Positions 26,810 to 36,445 of a stretch of 64,000 nt of DNA are shown here, in pieces. The DNA lies in assembly GCA_039028695.1 (NCBI GenBank), contig JBCCHN010000003.1:38234-102233 (forward strand), read 5' to 3'. The stretch's first letter is position 1, and every line of letters begins with the position of its first letter. The translations under genes were made by a program, and so were the position numbers. The notes under the pieces are model-generated. The model ran no database searches. It saw only the letters and a program-made list of their open reading frames with translations, and was not told the origin of the DNA. The DNA is from JANQKX01 sp039028695. GTDB lineage: Bacteria; Pseudomonadota; Alphaproteobacteria; Kiloniellales; Kiloniellaceae.

Positions 26810-28555
26810 TTAATCTTGAAGCGGGTAGTCTTGTGGCAAGTATTCTGTTGGCAGGGGAGAAGCCGTAACCGGGAACAATTGCCCCTCTTCTAAGTGGTAG
26901 CTTTGGTCTGCCAGGCCAAGAGGTCCAGGCCGGTGGGAGATCAGGAAGACGGTTTTTCGGGCGAGTAGGGGCGCCAGAGTCTCCAACAGTTTGGCCTCGG
27001 TTGCCAGGTCCAGCCCTTCGGTAGGCTCATCCAAAAGCCAGATGGGTGGGTCCTGCAAGATCAGGCGCGCAATGGTCAGGCGCCGGGCTTCCCCACCGGA
27101 AAGGCGCAGCCCGTGATCCCCCACCCAGCTCTCCAGCCCGTCGCCGAGCTGTTCGATCAGATCCCCCAGGCCGGCTTGGGCAAGGGCGGCTATCATCTCC
27201 GCCTCGCTCGCCTCGGGCCGGGCCAGGGCCATGTTCTCCTTGATGCTGCCCGACAGGAGCTGCGGGCTTTGATCCATGATGCCAACGAGTGCCGCAAGAT
27301 CCTCTTCGCCCAGGTGGTTAAGAGGTAGGCCGCCGATCTCAATGGTGCCTTCTTGTGGATCATGGTGCCTTTGCAAGAGCGCCAATAGGCTGGATTTCCC
27401 CGCGCCGCTGGCCCCCCTGATGGCCACCGTTCGCCCTGGCTCCACGGTCAGACTCAGGTCCTTCAGCACCGGACCTCGGGCGGTCTCATAGCCGAAGGTG
27501 ACCGCCTGAAATGATATCGTCATATCACCCGGCGGGGCGGCGCTTTGATTGGGCGCTGGAAAGATCACCGGCGGTGTTTGCGCGGCGATTTGGCGCAGGC
27601 GCTTGGCGGCCTCAAGGGTCTGCCCGAGAGATTGAAAGGCATTGGGCAGGGGGGCCACGGCCTCGAACACCGCAATGACGCAGAAAACGATCAGCGCCAG
27701 TCGGGCGCCCGGAAAGCTCGCGCCGTCGAAACCGCCGGCCTGCAAAAAGGGAATGCCCAATGTCAAGGCAGCGACCACGGCAGCACCCAGCAGCAGGACC
27801 ATGACGGCCTCGCCGGTGGCGGAGAGGCGGGCCAGGCGAGTCTGGGCCCGGATCAGAGCGTCGCTGGCTTTTTGGATGCGGGCGATCTGGGCCCCACCAC
27901 CGTCATAGGCCCGTAGGGTGGCCAGCCCTTCGATCAAATCCAAAAGGTCGATCCGAAGGGTGGCCGCGCGCACGGTCAGGGCCCGCGCGTTGACATGAGC
28001 CGCCCTCTGGATGAGGTAAGGCAGCAGCACGCCGGCAACGGCCAGCAGCGCCAAGGTGGATAGCGCGACCGCGGGCAAAAACAGCCACAGGAAAAGCGTG
28101 GCACCTGTGACGGCGAGTACGGCGATGACCGGCGGCACCAGAATCTGCAGATAGAGATGATCCAAGGCATCGATGTCGGCCGTGATGCGGGCCAAAAGAT
28201 CACCCTTGCGATGGACCAACAGGCCGGCCGGCGCGAGGGGGATGGCTTGGCGGAAAAACCAGCCGCGCAGATCGGCCAGGATGCGCAGGGTCGCGTCGTG
28301 GCTGATCACCCGCTCGCCATAGCGCCCCAGCGTGCGCACCACGGCCAGGGCTCGAATGCCGGCCGACGGCAGCAGAAAATTAAAAATCTGGCCACTGGGC
28401 GCCAGGACCGACAGGGCGCAGGCGGCGATAAACCAGCCCGACAAACCCAAGAGTGCGATCATGGCCAGCAAGGTGATCAGGGCAAGAAAAGCGCCCAGTA
28501 CCATGGTACCGCGCCGCTGCCGCCAAAGGCTCAGGAAAAAGCCCAAATCTTTCAT
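26810..28555 (-). CDS. cydC: thiol-reductant ABC exporter, CydC subunit
   Basis: A 581-residue half-transporter with six N-terminal helices and a C-terminal ATPase: Walker A GASGAGKSS, signature LSGGEARRLTIAR, Walker B IWLLDEPTEGLD and switch His in LISHRPG. With CydD it exports cysteine/glutathione to the periplasm, needed for cytochrome bd and c maturation. Its start overlaps the CydD stop (ATGA). No cydAB genes are in this window; the nearby terminal oxidase is the bo3 type. Confidence 0.93.
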   Translation of the reverse strand: MKDLGFFLSLWRQRRGTMVLGAFLALITLLAMIALLGLSGWFIAACALSVLAPSGQIFNFLLPSAGIRALAVVRTLGRYGERVISHDATLRILADLRGWFFRQAIPLAPAGLLVHRKGDLLARITADIDALDHLYLQILVPPVIAVLAVTGATLFLWLFLPAVALSTLALLAVAGVLLPYLIQRAAHVNARALTVRAATLRIDLLDLIEGLATLRAYDGGGAQIARIQKASDALIRAQTRLARLSATGEAVMVLLLGAAVVAALTLGIPFLQAGGFDGASFPGARLALIVFCVIAVFEAVAPLPNAFQSLGQTLEAAKRLRQIAAQTPPVIFPAPNQSAAPPGDMTISFQAVTFGYETARGPVLKDLSLTVEPGRTVAIRGASGAGKSSLLALLQRHHDPQEGTIEIGGLPLNHLGEEDLAALVGIMDQSPQLLSGSIKENMALARPEASEAEMIAALAQAGLGDLIEQLGDGLESWVGDHGLRLSGGEARRLTIARLILQDPPIWLLDEPTEGLDLATEAKLLETLAPLLARKTVFLISHRPGPLGLADQSYHLEEGQLFPVTASPLPTEYLPQDYPLQD

Positions 28556-30417
28556 GAGAGGCGCTCTTCAACAGGTCTCGGCTCGGAAAGATTGCTAAGC
28601 AACACCACCCGGTCCATGCGGCTGATCACCGCAGGGCTGTGCGTGGCCACCAAGACGGTGCGCCCTTCCATCAGGCGGTCCAAGGCGGCCAGGATCGCCG
28701 CCTCGTTTTTTTTATCCAGGCGGGCGGTGGGTTCGTCGAGCAGCACGATGGGGGCATCGCGCAAAAACGCCCGGGCCAGGGCTACCCGCTGAGCCTCGCC
28801 GCCGGATAGGCCGTGGCCGTCTTCACCCAACGGGGTGTCCATGCCATCGGGAAGGTCCTCGGCAAAGGACAAGACTTCCGCAGCGTCGGCGGCCGCCAAA
28901 ACCTCTTGATCCGTCGCGCTGGGTCGGCCCAGTCGAATGTTGTCTGCCAGGCTGCCGTGAAAGAGATGAGGCCGTTGACCCAGCCAGGCCAAATGCGTGA
29001 CCTGCAAGGCAACTTCTTGCCCTGCCGGGCCCATGGCCAGCATTTCCCCGCCATCGGCGGCCGCAAAGCCCATCAGTGTCGCGATTAGAGTGGACTTACC
29101 GGAGCCGCTGGGGCCGACCAGCGCTACCTTTTCCCCGGGGGCAATGGTCAAGGTCACTTTGTTCAGCACCGGCCGGGTACCCGCCTCGAAAGTCTTGCTT
29201 AGACTCCGGATCTCCAGGCCGAGGGGGCCGCGGTCTGGCCGGGACGTTTCTGCTTTGTTAGCGGGGGGAATATGGTCTGATAGTTGCTGGGCCAGCAATC
29301 CCTCCAGTTGCTCGGCCGCGGCCAAGGCGGTCGCCCTTTCATGGTAATAAACGGCCAGTTTCCGCAGGGGCAAAAAAATCTCGGGCGCCAGCATCAAAAC
29401 AAAAAGCCCGATAAAGAGTGTCACATCCTCAGCCGGTCCCAGGTGAAACAGGTCCAACAGGCTCATGCCGATGTAAAGGGCAACCATGGCGATGGAGATA
29501 ACGGCAAAAAACTCCAGCACCGCCGAGGACAAAAAGGCCAGCCTCAAAACCCCCAGGGCCTTGTCCCGATAGTCATGAGATACCCGGATCACCGCGGCCA
29601 GCTCCCGCTCGGTTTGGCCGAAGCTCTTGATGGTGGCCAAGTTCCGAAGCCGGTCCAGAAAAAAACCGCTCATGCGAGCCAATGCGACGGCTTGCCGGCG
29701 GCTGGCCGCGGCGGCGCCCATGCCCACCACGGCCATGAACAGGGGCACCAGGGGCAGGGTTATCAAAAAGATTGTCCCCGCCAGCCAATCCACCGGGAAG
29801 ACCGCCGCAACCATGGCCAGGGGCACAAAAACCGCCAGCGTTTTTTGCGGCAGGTAGCGGGCATAATAGCCCTCCAAGGCCTCGCTTTGGTCTTGCGCCG
29901 TGGTCAGCAGGGCGCCGGCACGTTGGCCTTGGCTATGGGCGGGACCCAGGTCGTGGATCTGTCGGGCCACCGCCAGTCGCACGGCCTGGCGCACGCGGGC
30001 GCCCGCGGTAAAGCCGGCCACGCCTTGAATGTAAGCGGTGATGGCGCGCGCCAGGTAAAGCAAGGCTAAGCCGGCCAGCGGCCAGGCCACCTGAGACAAA
30101 GCGGCGCCGGCGAGGATTGTTTGGCTCAAGATCCACGCCAAGAGGGCGCTTTGCCCGATCACCAGGAGTCCGCCCACGACACCGGCACCCATGGCGGCAA
30201 CCAGGGCGTGGCCGGCGCTTGCGGATTGGGCGGTCAGCCACCTGGCGGCAATCTTGGCTGCGGCCTTATCCGTCGCCTTATCTGCTGCTGAGGCGCTTGG
30301 CTCTTCGCTTGCGGTCGCGACGGCCGGTGCGGCGTCGATGTCCTGCCGTCTTACAGCGGCGCTGTTCGTCGCCTGCCTCTCCGCCTGCGTCTTTTGATCT
30401 GCCCTCTCTTCGCTCAT
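28552..30417 (-). CDS. cydD: thiol-reductant ABC exporter, CydD subunit
   Basis: A 621-residue half-transporter. An Ala/Glu/Asp-rich N-terminal extension of about 55 residues precedes the six-helix domain. The ATPase has Walker A GPSGSGKST, signature LSGGEAQRVALARA, Walker B IVLLDEPTARLD and His in VATHSPAV. It pairs with CydC in one operon and its start is at the upstream end. The ribosome-binding site is weak. The N-terminal extension is low-complexity and longer than in most CydD proteins. Confidence 0.93.
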   Translation of the reverse strand: MSEERADQKTQAERQATNSAAVRRQDIDAAPAVATASEEPSASAADKATDKAAAKIAARWLTAQSASAGHALVAAMGAGVVGGLLVIGQSALLAWILSQTILAGAALSQVAWPLAGLALLYLARAITAYIQGVAGFTAGARVRQAVRLAVARQIHDLGPAHSQGQRAGALLTTAQDQSEALEGYYARYLPQKTLAVFVPLAMVAAVFPVDWLAGTIFLITLPLVPLFMAVVGMGAAAASRRQAVALARMSGFFLDRLRNLATIKSFGQTERELAAVIRVSHDYRDKALGVLRLAFLSSAVLEFFAVISIAMVALYIGMSLLDLFHLGPAEDVTLFIGLFVLMLAPEIFLPLRKLAVYYHERATALAAAEQLEGLLAQQLSDHIPPANKAETSRPDRGPLGLEIRSLSKTFEAGTRPVLNKVTLTIAPGEKVALVGPSGSGKSTLIATLMGFAAADGGEMLAMGPAGQEVALQVTHLAWLGQRPHLFHGSLADNIRLGRPSATDQEVLAAADAAEVLSFAEDLPDGMDTPLGEDGHGLSGGEAQRVALARAFLRDAPIVLLDEPTARLDKKNEAAILAALDRLMEGRTVLVATHSPAVISRMDRVVLLSNLSEPRPVEERLS

Positions 30418-30561
30418 GGGAGCAAACTAGGCATAAGCGACTGTCTTTGCAAAAGACCTCGGTCCTTATTGTGAATTATTTTACCTGCAGAGGTTCCAAA
30501 TTTGGATTGACCCCGCTGCCGCGGTCGGGCAAGCAAGGCGGCGGAAGCATCATCAAATTTC

Positions 30562-31791
30562 ATGGGTATCGAGGCGGCTATGGCTCCTGTCTTTTCGAGC
30601 TTTGTGGATCGCATCGGCGGGGAAGGTGCCGAGGCCTGGGAAGTTCATATCCTTGCCAGCAGGCGCATTAAGGCGGGCGAGGATGTGGTCAACCTGAGCA
30701 TTGGGGACCCGGATTTTGTCACCGACGGGGCCATTATCGATGCTGCGGTGGACAGTCTGCGTCGGGGGCGCACCCACTATACCAACAGCCGCGGCGAGCC
30801 GGAGCTTTTGGCGGCGCTGGCGTCCCACTATAGAAAAGCCCTGGGGCGGTCTGTTTCCCCCGGCCAATTTGCCGTTTGTGCCGGCGCCCAGAATGCCCTT
30901 TTCGCCAGCCTGCTATGCCTTTTGGATCGAGGTGACGAAATCATCGTGCTCGAGCCCACCTATGTAACCTACGAGGCGGCCATCGGGGCCAGCGGCGCGA
31001 CCCAGATGCAGGTTCCCTTGCGGCCGGAGAATGGCTTTCATCTGGACCCGTCGGCCTTGGCTGCGGCGGTGACGCCGCGTACGAAGGCCATTGCCATCAA
31101 CACGCCCCATAACCCCACCGGGGCGGTGATGACCCAGGCTGAGCTGCAAGCCGTTGCCGACTTGGCGATCGCCCATGACCTCTGGGTCATATCCGATGAG
31201 GTCTATGCCCAAATCACCTTCGAGGGTGACCATCACTACCTGGCCAGCCTGCCCGGCATGGCCGAGCGTTGCGTGATCGTCTCCAGTCTTTCCAAGTCCC
31301 ATGCCATGACCGGTTGGCGCCTGGGCTGGATCATGGGTCCCGAGGTCTTGATCGGACATGTGGACAATCTGCTCGGTTGCATGCTCTATGGCTCGCCGCC
31401 CTTTATTCAAGACGCTGCAATCCATGCCCTGGGTGCGGGGCAAGCTGTCACTAAAACCATGGTCGAAACCTATCGGAAAAGGCGGGACTTCGTCTGCGAT
31501 CGCCTGGCTCGCATGCCCTTGATTGCGCATCACAAGCCCGAGGGGGGCATGTTCGCCATGATCGACGTGCGCGCCACCGGCATGAGCGGTCAGGACTTTG
31601 CCATGGCCCTTTTGGAACAACAGGGTGTGGCGCTGCTACCGGGGGAGGCTTTCGGGCCCAGTGCGGCTGGCCACGTGCGCTTCAGCCTTGTTTCGGGCGA
31701 AGCGGACTTGACCAAGGGCTGTGACCGTTTGCACCGCTTCCTGACGGACTTGAAAACCCGCTCTCCCCAAAACGTGAAGGCATCATCATGA
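30562..31791 (+). CDS. aruH: arginine:pyruvate transaminase (AruH-like)
   Basis: A fold-type I PLP aminotransferase of 409 residues with the NxPHNPTGA loop (184-187), the SDEVYAQ segment, PLP lysine K245 in SLSKSHAMTGWRLG, and arginine 253 for the substrate carboxylate. The end EAFGPSAAGHVRFSLV and the segment CMLYGSPPFIQDAA match Pseudomonas AruH as I recall it. It transfers the amino group of L-arginine to pyruvate, giving 2-ketoarginine. The next gene is the matching decarboxylase, overlapping by four bases. A second in-frame ATG at 30580, with GAGGCGG before it, is an equally plausible start. Confidence 0.87.
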   Translation: MGIEAAMAPVFSSFVDRIGGEGAEAWEVHILASRRIKAGEDVVNLSIGDPDFVTDGAIIDAAVDSLRRGRTHYTNSRGEPELLAALASHYRKALGRSVSPGQFAVCAGAQNALFASLLCLLDRGDEIIVLEPTYVTYEAAIGASGATQMQVPLRPENGFHLDPSALAAAVTPRTKAIAINTPHNPTGAVMTQAELQAVADLAIAHDLWVISDEVYAQITFEGDHHYLASLPGMAERCVIVSSLSKSHAMTGWRLGWIMGPEVLIGHVDNLLGCMLYGSPPFIQDAAIHALGAGQAVTKTMVETYRKRRDFVCDRLARMPLIAHHKPEGGMFAMIDVRATGMSGQDFAMALLEQQGVALLPGEAFGPSAAGHVRFSLVSGEADLTKGCDRLHRFLTDLKTRSPQNVKASS

Positions 31792-33392
31792 GCAAGGACA
31801 TCACCTGCGGCCAAGCCTTGGTTGAACTTTTGGAGGCCTATGGAGTCGATACGGTCTTCGGGATCCCGGGCGTGCATACCTTGGCGCTCTATCGGGGATT
31901 GGCGGCTGGGTCTCTGCGCCATGTCCTGGTGCGTAACGAACAAGGAGCGGGTTTCATGGCCGACGGCTATGCCCGGGCGACCGGCCGGCCAGGGGTTTGC
32001 TTTTTGATCACCGGACCCGGCGTCACCAATGCTGCCACGCCCATGGGGCAGGCTTATTCAGACTCCATCCCCATGCTGGTGATCTCCTCGGTGAACGCGA
32101 CCCGGGATCTGGGCAAGGGCTGGGGCCGCCTGCACGAGATTACCGAACAGCGCGCGGTGACAGCGCCGATTACCGCCTTCAGTGCAACGGCCTATTGTCC
32201 CGAGGATCTGCCCGAGTTGATTGCGCGTGCCTTTACGGTTTTTGCCTCCGAGCGGCCCCGTCCCGTGCACATCGAGATTCCGTTGGATGTCATGGACATG
32301 ATGACCCCCGGCGGCTGGCGGCCCCGGCCCATTGTGCCGCCGCCGGCCCCGCGGCCCGAGGCCATCGATGAGGCAACGGCGACGCTGGCCAATGCCACAT
32401 CGCCGGTGATCCTCTTAGGGGGCGGCGCCATCGATGCCGGCGCGGCCGTAACCGAACTCGCGGAAAGCCTCGGCGCCTTGGTGATCACCACCAACGCCGC
32501 AAAGGGCGTCATCCCCGAATCCCATCCCTTGAGCTTGGGGGCTTGCCTGAGCACGGCCGTCGGTCATCGTGTGGTGGCTGAGGCAGACGTGGTCCTGGCC
32601 CTGGGGACCGAGCTTGCAGAGACCGATACCTGGGTATCTGAACTCACCTTTAACGGACAGCTCATCCGCGTGGATATCGATGCAGCAAAGCTGAATGACC
32701 TATACCCCGCGGCCATCGGTATGGTGGCCGACGCGGCTCTCACCGCCGAGGTGCTGGCGGCCGAGACCGACCGGGCCGGTCCGGATCTCGACATGGCGGC
32801 TGCCACCGCCCGCCGAGATGACTTGCTGGCTGAAATAAAGGGACAGCGAACGCTCTTGGAGCAAAAGCACGACCGTGTTTGCGCGGCCTTGCGTGACGTC
32901 TTGCCCCGCGAGGCTATCATGGCCACGGATATGACTCAGTTGGCGTACTCCTCTTATGTTGGCTTTTCCATGGACGTGCCGCGCGCTTGGTTTCATCCCA
33001 TGGGCTTTGGCACCTTGGGCTATGCCCTGCCCGCGGCCATCGGCGCGAAGATTGCCCGGCCAGAGGCGCCGGTCGTCGTCTTTGCCGGGGACGCGGGCTT
33101 CTTATTCACGGTGCAGGAATTGGCAACCGCCGTTGAGGAAAAGCTGCCGCTCGTCATCATACTGTGGAACAACGATGCGCTGGGCCAAATCCGCGACGAC
33201 ATGGTGGCCCTGCAAATCTCTCCCATCGGCGTCTTGCCGCAAAATCCGGACTTCCAAATGCTGTGCAAGGCCTTCGGTTGCCACACGGTCCGTGCCACGG
33301 ATCTGGATGACCTCACGGCCCAGGTCGCCGAAGCGCTGACCCGCACCGACGTTCCCACCGTCATCGAACTGCACCAAAACGACGTGGATTGA
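31788..33392 (+). CDS. aruI: 2-ketoarginine (5-guanidino-2-oxopentanoate) decarboxylase, AruI-like
   Basis: A ThDP-dependent enzyme of 534 residues: catalytic Glu51 in RNEQGAGFMADGYARATG, a central domain, and a C-terminal ThDP/Mg motif starting GDAGF and ending in NN. The order and the opening (CGQALVELLEAYGVDTVFGIPGVH) match Pseudomonas AruI. It decarboxylates 2-ketoarginine to 4-guanidinobutanal. The gene overlaps aruH by four bases and is followed immediately by a VOC protein. 4-Guanidinobutanal dehydrogenase and guanidinobutyrase are not in the window. Confidence 0.9.
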   Translation: MSKDITCGQALVELLEAYGVDTVFGIPGVHTLALYRGLAAGSLRHVLVRNEQGAGFMADGYARATGRPGVCFLITGPGVTNAATPMGQAYSDSIPMLVISSVNATRDLGKGWGRLHEITEQRAVTAPITAFSATAYCPEDLPELIARAFTVFASERPRPVHIEIPLDVMDMMTPGGWRPRPIVPPPAPRPEAIDEATATLANATSPVILLGGGAIDAGAAVTELAESLGALVITTNAAKGVIPESHPLSLGACLSTAVGHRVVAEADVVLALGTELAETDTWVSELTFNGQLIRVDIDAAKLNDLYPAAIGMVADAALTAEVLAAETDRAGPDLDMAAATARRDDLLAEIKGQRTLLEQKHDRVCAALRDVLPREAIMATDMTQLAYSSYVGFSMDVPRAWFHPMGFGTLGYALPAAIGAKIARPEAPVVVFAGDAGFLFTVQELATAVEEKLPLVIILWNNDALGQIRDDMVALQISPIGVLPQNPDFQMLCKAFGCHTVRATDLDDLTAQVAEALTRTDVPTVIELHQNDVD

Positions 33393-33403
33393 GAGGGTCA
33401 TTT

Positions 33404-33817
33404 ATGTCGGAAGAGAACGAGTCCAATCCCATCACTCTCGCCGGGATCGATCATATCGTGCTGCCGGCCTATGACCTTGAGGCCATGTTGGGTTTTTATC
33501 GGGATGTCTTGGGCTGTGTCTTGGAATGGGCGCGGCCCGAGATCGGGCTTTATCATCTGCGCGTGGGTGGCTCTCTGATTGACCTGATGGATCGCTCAGG
33601 GGACGGGGGCGAGGGTCCACCCGGCGTGGTGGAACACTTTGCCCTGGCATTGAGCGAGTTCGATGGCGAGGCCATCACCAAACACCTTAAGACCCATGGT
33701 GTCGCTGTGGATGAGATCGCCATGCGTTTCGGGGCCACCGGAAAGGGGCCGTCACTTTACATAAAAGACCCGCAGGGAAATGCAATCGAACTCAAGGGCC
33801 CGGCCGAGCAGGACTGA
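33404..33817 (+). CDS. VOC-family (glyoxalase/dioxygenase fold) protein
   Basis: A protein of about 137 residues starting at the ATG at 33404 (GAGAGGG upstream). It has GIDHIVLPAYDLEAMLGFYRDVLG, then strands to HFALAL and the closing SLYIKDPQGNAIELKGP: one betaalphabetabetabeta repeat pair with candidate metal ligands His and Glu. It lies 11 bases after the AruI stop and closes the operon, followed by a bidirectional terminator. It may act in arginine-derived aldehyde or keto-acid handling, which is inference from position only. Confidence 0.88.
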   Translation: MSEENESNPITLAGIDHIVLPAYDLEAMLGFYRDVLGCVLEWARPEIGLYHLRVGGSLIDLMDRSGDGGEGPPGVVEHFALALSEFDGEAITKHLKTHGVAVDEIAMRFGATGKGPSLYIKDPQGNAIELKGPAEQD

Positions 33818-33875
33818 CCGTTTGCCAGCTCCGACCCTCGGCCAAGCGATGGTCCGATTTTAACATTTCGGCCTA

Positions 33876-33910
33876 AAAAGCCGATCAGCGCTGAGGGCCA
33901 ATCGGCTTTT
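33876..33910. terminator. bidirectional intrinsic terminator
   Basis: Inverted repeat AAAAGCCGAT (33876-33885) and ATCGGCTTTT (33901-33910), with a T run on either strand. It lies between the aruHI-VOC operon and the convergent lipoprotein gene. Confidence 0.8.
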
Positions 33911-33918
33911 AAAGCCAA

Positions 33919-34194
33919 TCAGCAATTGAAAATCGTGGTGTGCTGGTTGTTGTCGTCGCCCGACGCCTCATCGGATTCCAAGGTCGCCCCTTGGCCGTAT
34001 TGGGCGCAATGGGATTTCGCCAGCTTGGAAATCTCTTCCAAGGTCGTATCGTCCGCGTTCCAGCTATAGGAGACGGAATTCGCATCGCCAGTGATCACCT
34101 GATAGGCCGGATCGGAGCTACAGCCGACTGTCAGAAAAGCCAAACTTGCGGCAGCGATCAGGACAGTCCGTGGTGTTTTCAATCTATTGCTCAT
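33919..34194 (-). CDS. small lipoprotein
   Basis: 91 residues from the ATG at 34194: a basic N-terminus, a hydrophobic stretch and the lipobox LTVGC, so the mature Cys is about residue 24. The mature part is polar with two further Cys, ending FNC. A longer frame to 34281 would place 29 residues before this start and is unlikely. There is no known domain. Confidence 0.75.
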   Translation of the reverse strand: MSNRLKTPRTVLIAAASLAFLTVGCSSDPAYQVITGDANSVSYSWNADDTTLEEISKLAKSHCAQYGQGATLESDEASGDDNNQHTTIFNC

Positions 34195-34486
34195 TGTTTC
34201 CTCTCCCCCAATAACTAGATCCAGAGCTAATAAAGGGATTATTCTATACAAGTTTGGGTAAGTCATCCCCTTTTTTGGCAAAATATTCCTTTGTTAAGAA
34301 TAAGTACCAATACAAGAAGGTTTTTCAAAATACTCGGGATCAAGGCCCCTTTTGCTGTTGACCGATTGGGCGTCCTTTTAGATCCAATTTCATTCCAAAA
34401 CGGGGCCTGGTGCATTAGATTGCTCAGAGGATCCGGGAGGCCAAAAGCTGGGCCATCCGTCATAGGAAAATGAGCATTGGAGGGGC

Positions 34487-34903
34487 ATGAGCGTGAGCGA
34501 AAAGGCTTTGACAGAGGGTATTGATCATGTGGGTCTGACCGTTGCCGATTTGGCGGCGACCCTGGGCTTTTTCACGGATTGCCTGGGCTGGAAACAGGTT
34601 GGTGGCCGGCCGGATTATCCTTCCGCTTTCATCAGCGATGGGCGCTCCGTGCTGACCCTGTGGCAGGTCGCCGATCAGGACAACTATGTGGGCTTTGATC
34701 GGCGCAATCACTTGGGCCTACATCACCTGGCCCTCAAGGTTCCCGATTTGGAGGCACTCCAGCGCCTCTTCGACAAGGTGAAGGACTGGCCCGGCGTGGC
34801 GGTTGAATTCGCGCCCGAGCCCTCGGGTAAAGGCCCAAAGATTCATGCCATGATCAACGAACCCGGCGGCAACCGCATCGAGCTGGCCTTCGACCCCCGG
34901 TGA
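34487..34903 (+). CDS. VOC-family (glyoxalase/dioxygenase fold) protein
   Basis: A single VOC domain of 138 residues: EGIDHVGLTVADLAATLGFF at the start, HHLALKVPDLEAL in the second half, and INEPGGNRIELAFDPR at the end, with His/Glu metal-ligand candidates. A strong GGAGGGG site precedes the ATG. It is not contiguous with the earlier VOC gene and diverges strongly from it. Confidence 0.88.
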   Translation: MSVSEKALTEGIDHVGLTVADLAATLGFFTDCLGWKQVGGRPDYPSAFISDGRSVLTLWQVADQDNYVGFDRRNHLGLHHLALKVPDLEALQRLFDKVKDWPGVAVEFAPEPSGKGPKIHAMINEPGGNRIELAFDPR

Positions 34904-34969
34904 TTAGCGTGATAATCGCGGGGCGTGCCCGATCTTGTGCGTCCTGAAAGATGAGCATTTCGAAAAAAG

Positions 34970-35755
34970 ATGAAAATCGTTTGGCTGAGTGACCTGCATT
35001 TGACCCTAGGCGGTCAGGATCTTTTAGGGGTCGATCCGGAGCGGCGCTTGGTGATGGCCATTGACAGGATCAACAGGGATCATGCCGATGCAGCCTATTG
35101 CGTCCTAACCGGGGACCTGGTCGAGGCGGGCAACGAAGAAAGCTATCGGGTGCTGAAAAAACACTTGGATAGACTGAGCGTCCCCTATCTTCCTTTGGTG
35201 GGCAACCATGACGAGCGCGCGAGTTTCTTGGCGACCCTGCCCCTGCCTGATCTCGTACTGGAAGGTTTTGTCCAATACCGGGTTAAGACACCGCAGGGGT
35301 GGATCATCTGCTTGGACACACTCATGCCCGGGCAAAGCGCCGGCGTGCTTTGTAAGGAACGCCTGACTTGGTTGAGGGACGCCTTAATCGATGTTGGCGA
35401 TGAATCGGTGTATCTCTTCATGCACCATCCGCCGGGGCCGATCGGTTCGCCCATGCAGGACGGGGAGGGACTCACCAATGGGGACGATCTCTTGGCCCTC
35501 TTGGCCGATTACAGCTCTATCCGGCACCTATTTGTCGGTCATGTGCATCGGCCGATCAGTGGAAGCTTTGGCCCTGTCCCCTTTACGGCCATGCGCTCGG
35601 CGGCCTACCAGGCACCGCCACCTTATCCCCCTTGGACCTGGGAGACTTTTCAGCCTGCCAACGAACCGCCGGCCATGGGCGTGATCCTCATCGACGGCGG
35701 CAATACGGTCGTTCACTTTTGCCAGTTTGGCGAAGAAGAAAAAGCAGCACAATAA
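34970..35755 (+). CDS. metallophosphoesterase (CpdA/GpdQ-like)
   Basis: A 261-residue calcineurin-like phosphoesterase: the metal-binding set D-x-H in LSDLHL, GDL in LTGDLVE, GNHDE, an H in HHPPG and GHVHR. The architecture is that of class III cyclic-nucleotide phosphodiesterases and glycerophosphodiesterases such as CpdA. It probably hydrolyses a phosphodiester in the cytoplasm; the substrate is unknown. It lies 27 bases upstream of a HAD-family gene. Confidence 0.9.
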   Translation: MKIVWLSDLHLTLGGQDLLGVDPERRLVMAIDRINRDHADAAYCVLTGDLVEAGNEESYRVLKKHLDRLSVPYLPLVGNHDERASFLATLPLPDLVLEGFVQYRVKTPQGWIICLDTLMPGQSAGVLCKERLTWLRDALIDVGDESVYLFMHHPPGPIGSPMQDGEGLTNGDDLLALLADYSSIRHLFVGHVHRPISGSFGPVPFTAMRSAAYQAPPPYPPWTWETFQPANEPPAMGVILIDGGNTVVHFCQFGEEEKAAQ

Positions 35756-35782
35756 CCTGGCCCTTGAACGGTGCGCGACGCG

Positions 35783-36427
35783 ATGAAAATCTTCTTTGAC
35801 GTGGACGGCGTTTTGATTCGGGGTTGGCATGTCAATCCGGCCTATCGAAGGCCGTGGGATCTTCACCTGGAGCGAGACCTAGGCATCAAGCGCGAAGCCC
35901 TGGCCAAGGCCTTGTTCTTGCCAAGCTCCGATGGGGCCGATCCACCCATGGCGGACTGCGCCCTCGGCCGCGCCGACTTGAAAGAAGTATTGGCCGCGCT
36001 TCTTCCCGATCTGGGATACAAGGGCTCCGTGGATCGATTTCTGGAGTACTGGTTCACCAAGGACAGCGACCTTAACCGGGATGTCATGGCGGTCGTGGGC
36101 CAGCTCGCCGCCATTGAAGGGGTCGAGCTTTACCTGGCAACCGGCCAGGAGCACCATCGCGCTCGTTATCTATGGCACGACCTGGACTTGAAACACCATT
36201 TCACGGAGGTGTTTTTCACCGCCCAACTTGGCCTCCACAAACACGACCCGGCCTTCTTTCAAGAGATCAATAAGCGTTTGGAAATGGCAGAGGGCGAACA
36301 ACCCCTGTTCTTCGACGACGCGCCCCCCGTCGTGGCCGCGGCCCGCGCCGCGGGCTGGGACGCTCATGTTTTTGAGACGGTGTCTGACATCACAAGCAGT
36401 CCGCGCTTGCAAGAAGTATTGACCTAA
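35783..36427 (+). CDS. HAD-superfamily hydrolase
   Basis: About 214 residues with HAD motif I as IFFDVDGVLIRG (D-x-D-G), motif II in LYLATGQ, the conserved Lys in LGLHKHD and motif III in FFDDAPPVVAAAR. The cap sits between motifs I and II as in subfamily IA. It is a likely phosphatase of a small metabolite. A GTG at 35771 is an alternative start, but the ATG at 35783 fits the family opening. It probably shares a transcript with the upstream metallophosphoesterase. Confidence 0.85.
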   Translation: MKIFFDVDGVLIRGWHVNPAYRRPWDLHLERDLGIKREALAKALFLPSSDGADPPMADCALGRADLKEVLAALLPDLGYKGSVDRFLEYWFTKDSDLNRDVMAVVGQLAAIEGVELYLATGQEHHRARYLWHDLDLKHHFTEVFFTAQLGLHKHDPAFFQEINKRLEMAEGEQPLFFDDAPPVVAAARAAGWDAHVFETVSDITSSPRLQEVLT

Positions 36428-36445
36428 CCCGTTCAATCGGTGCTG

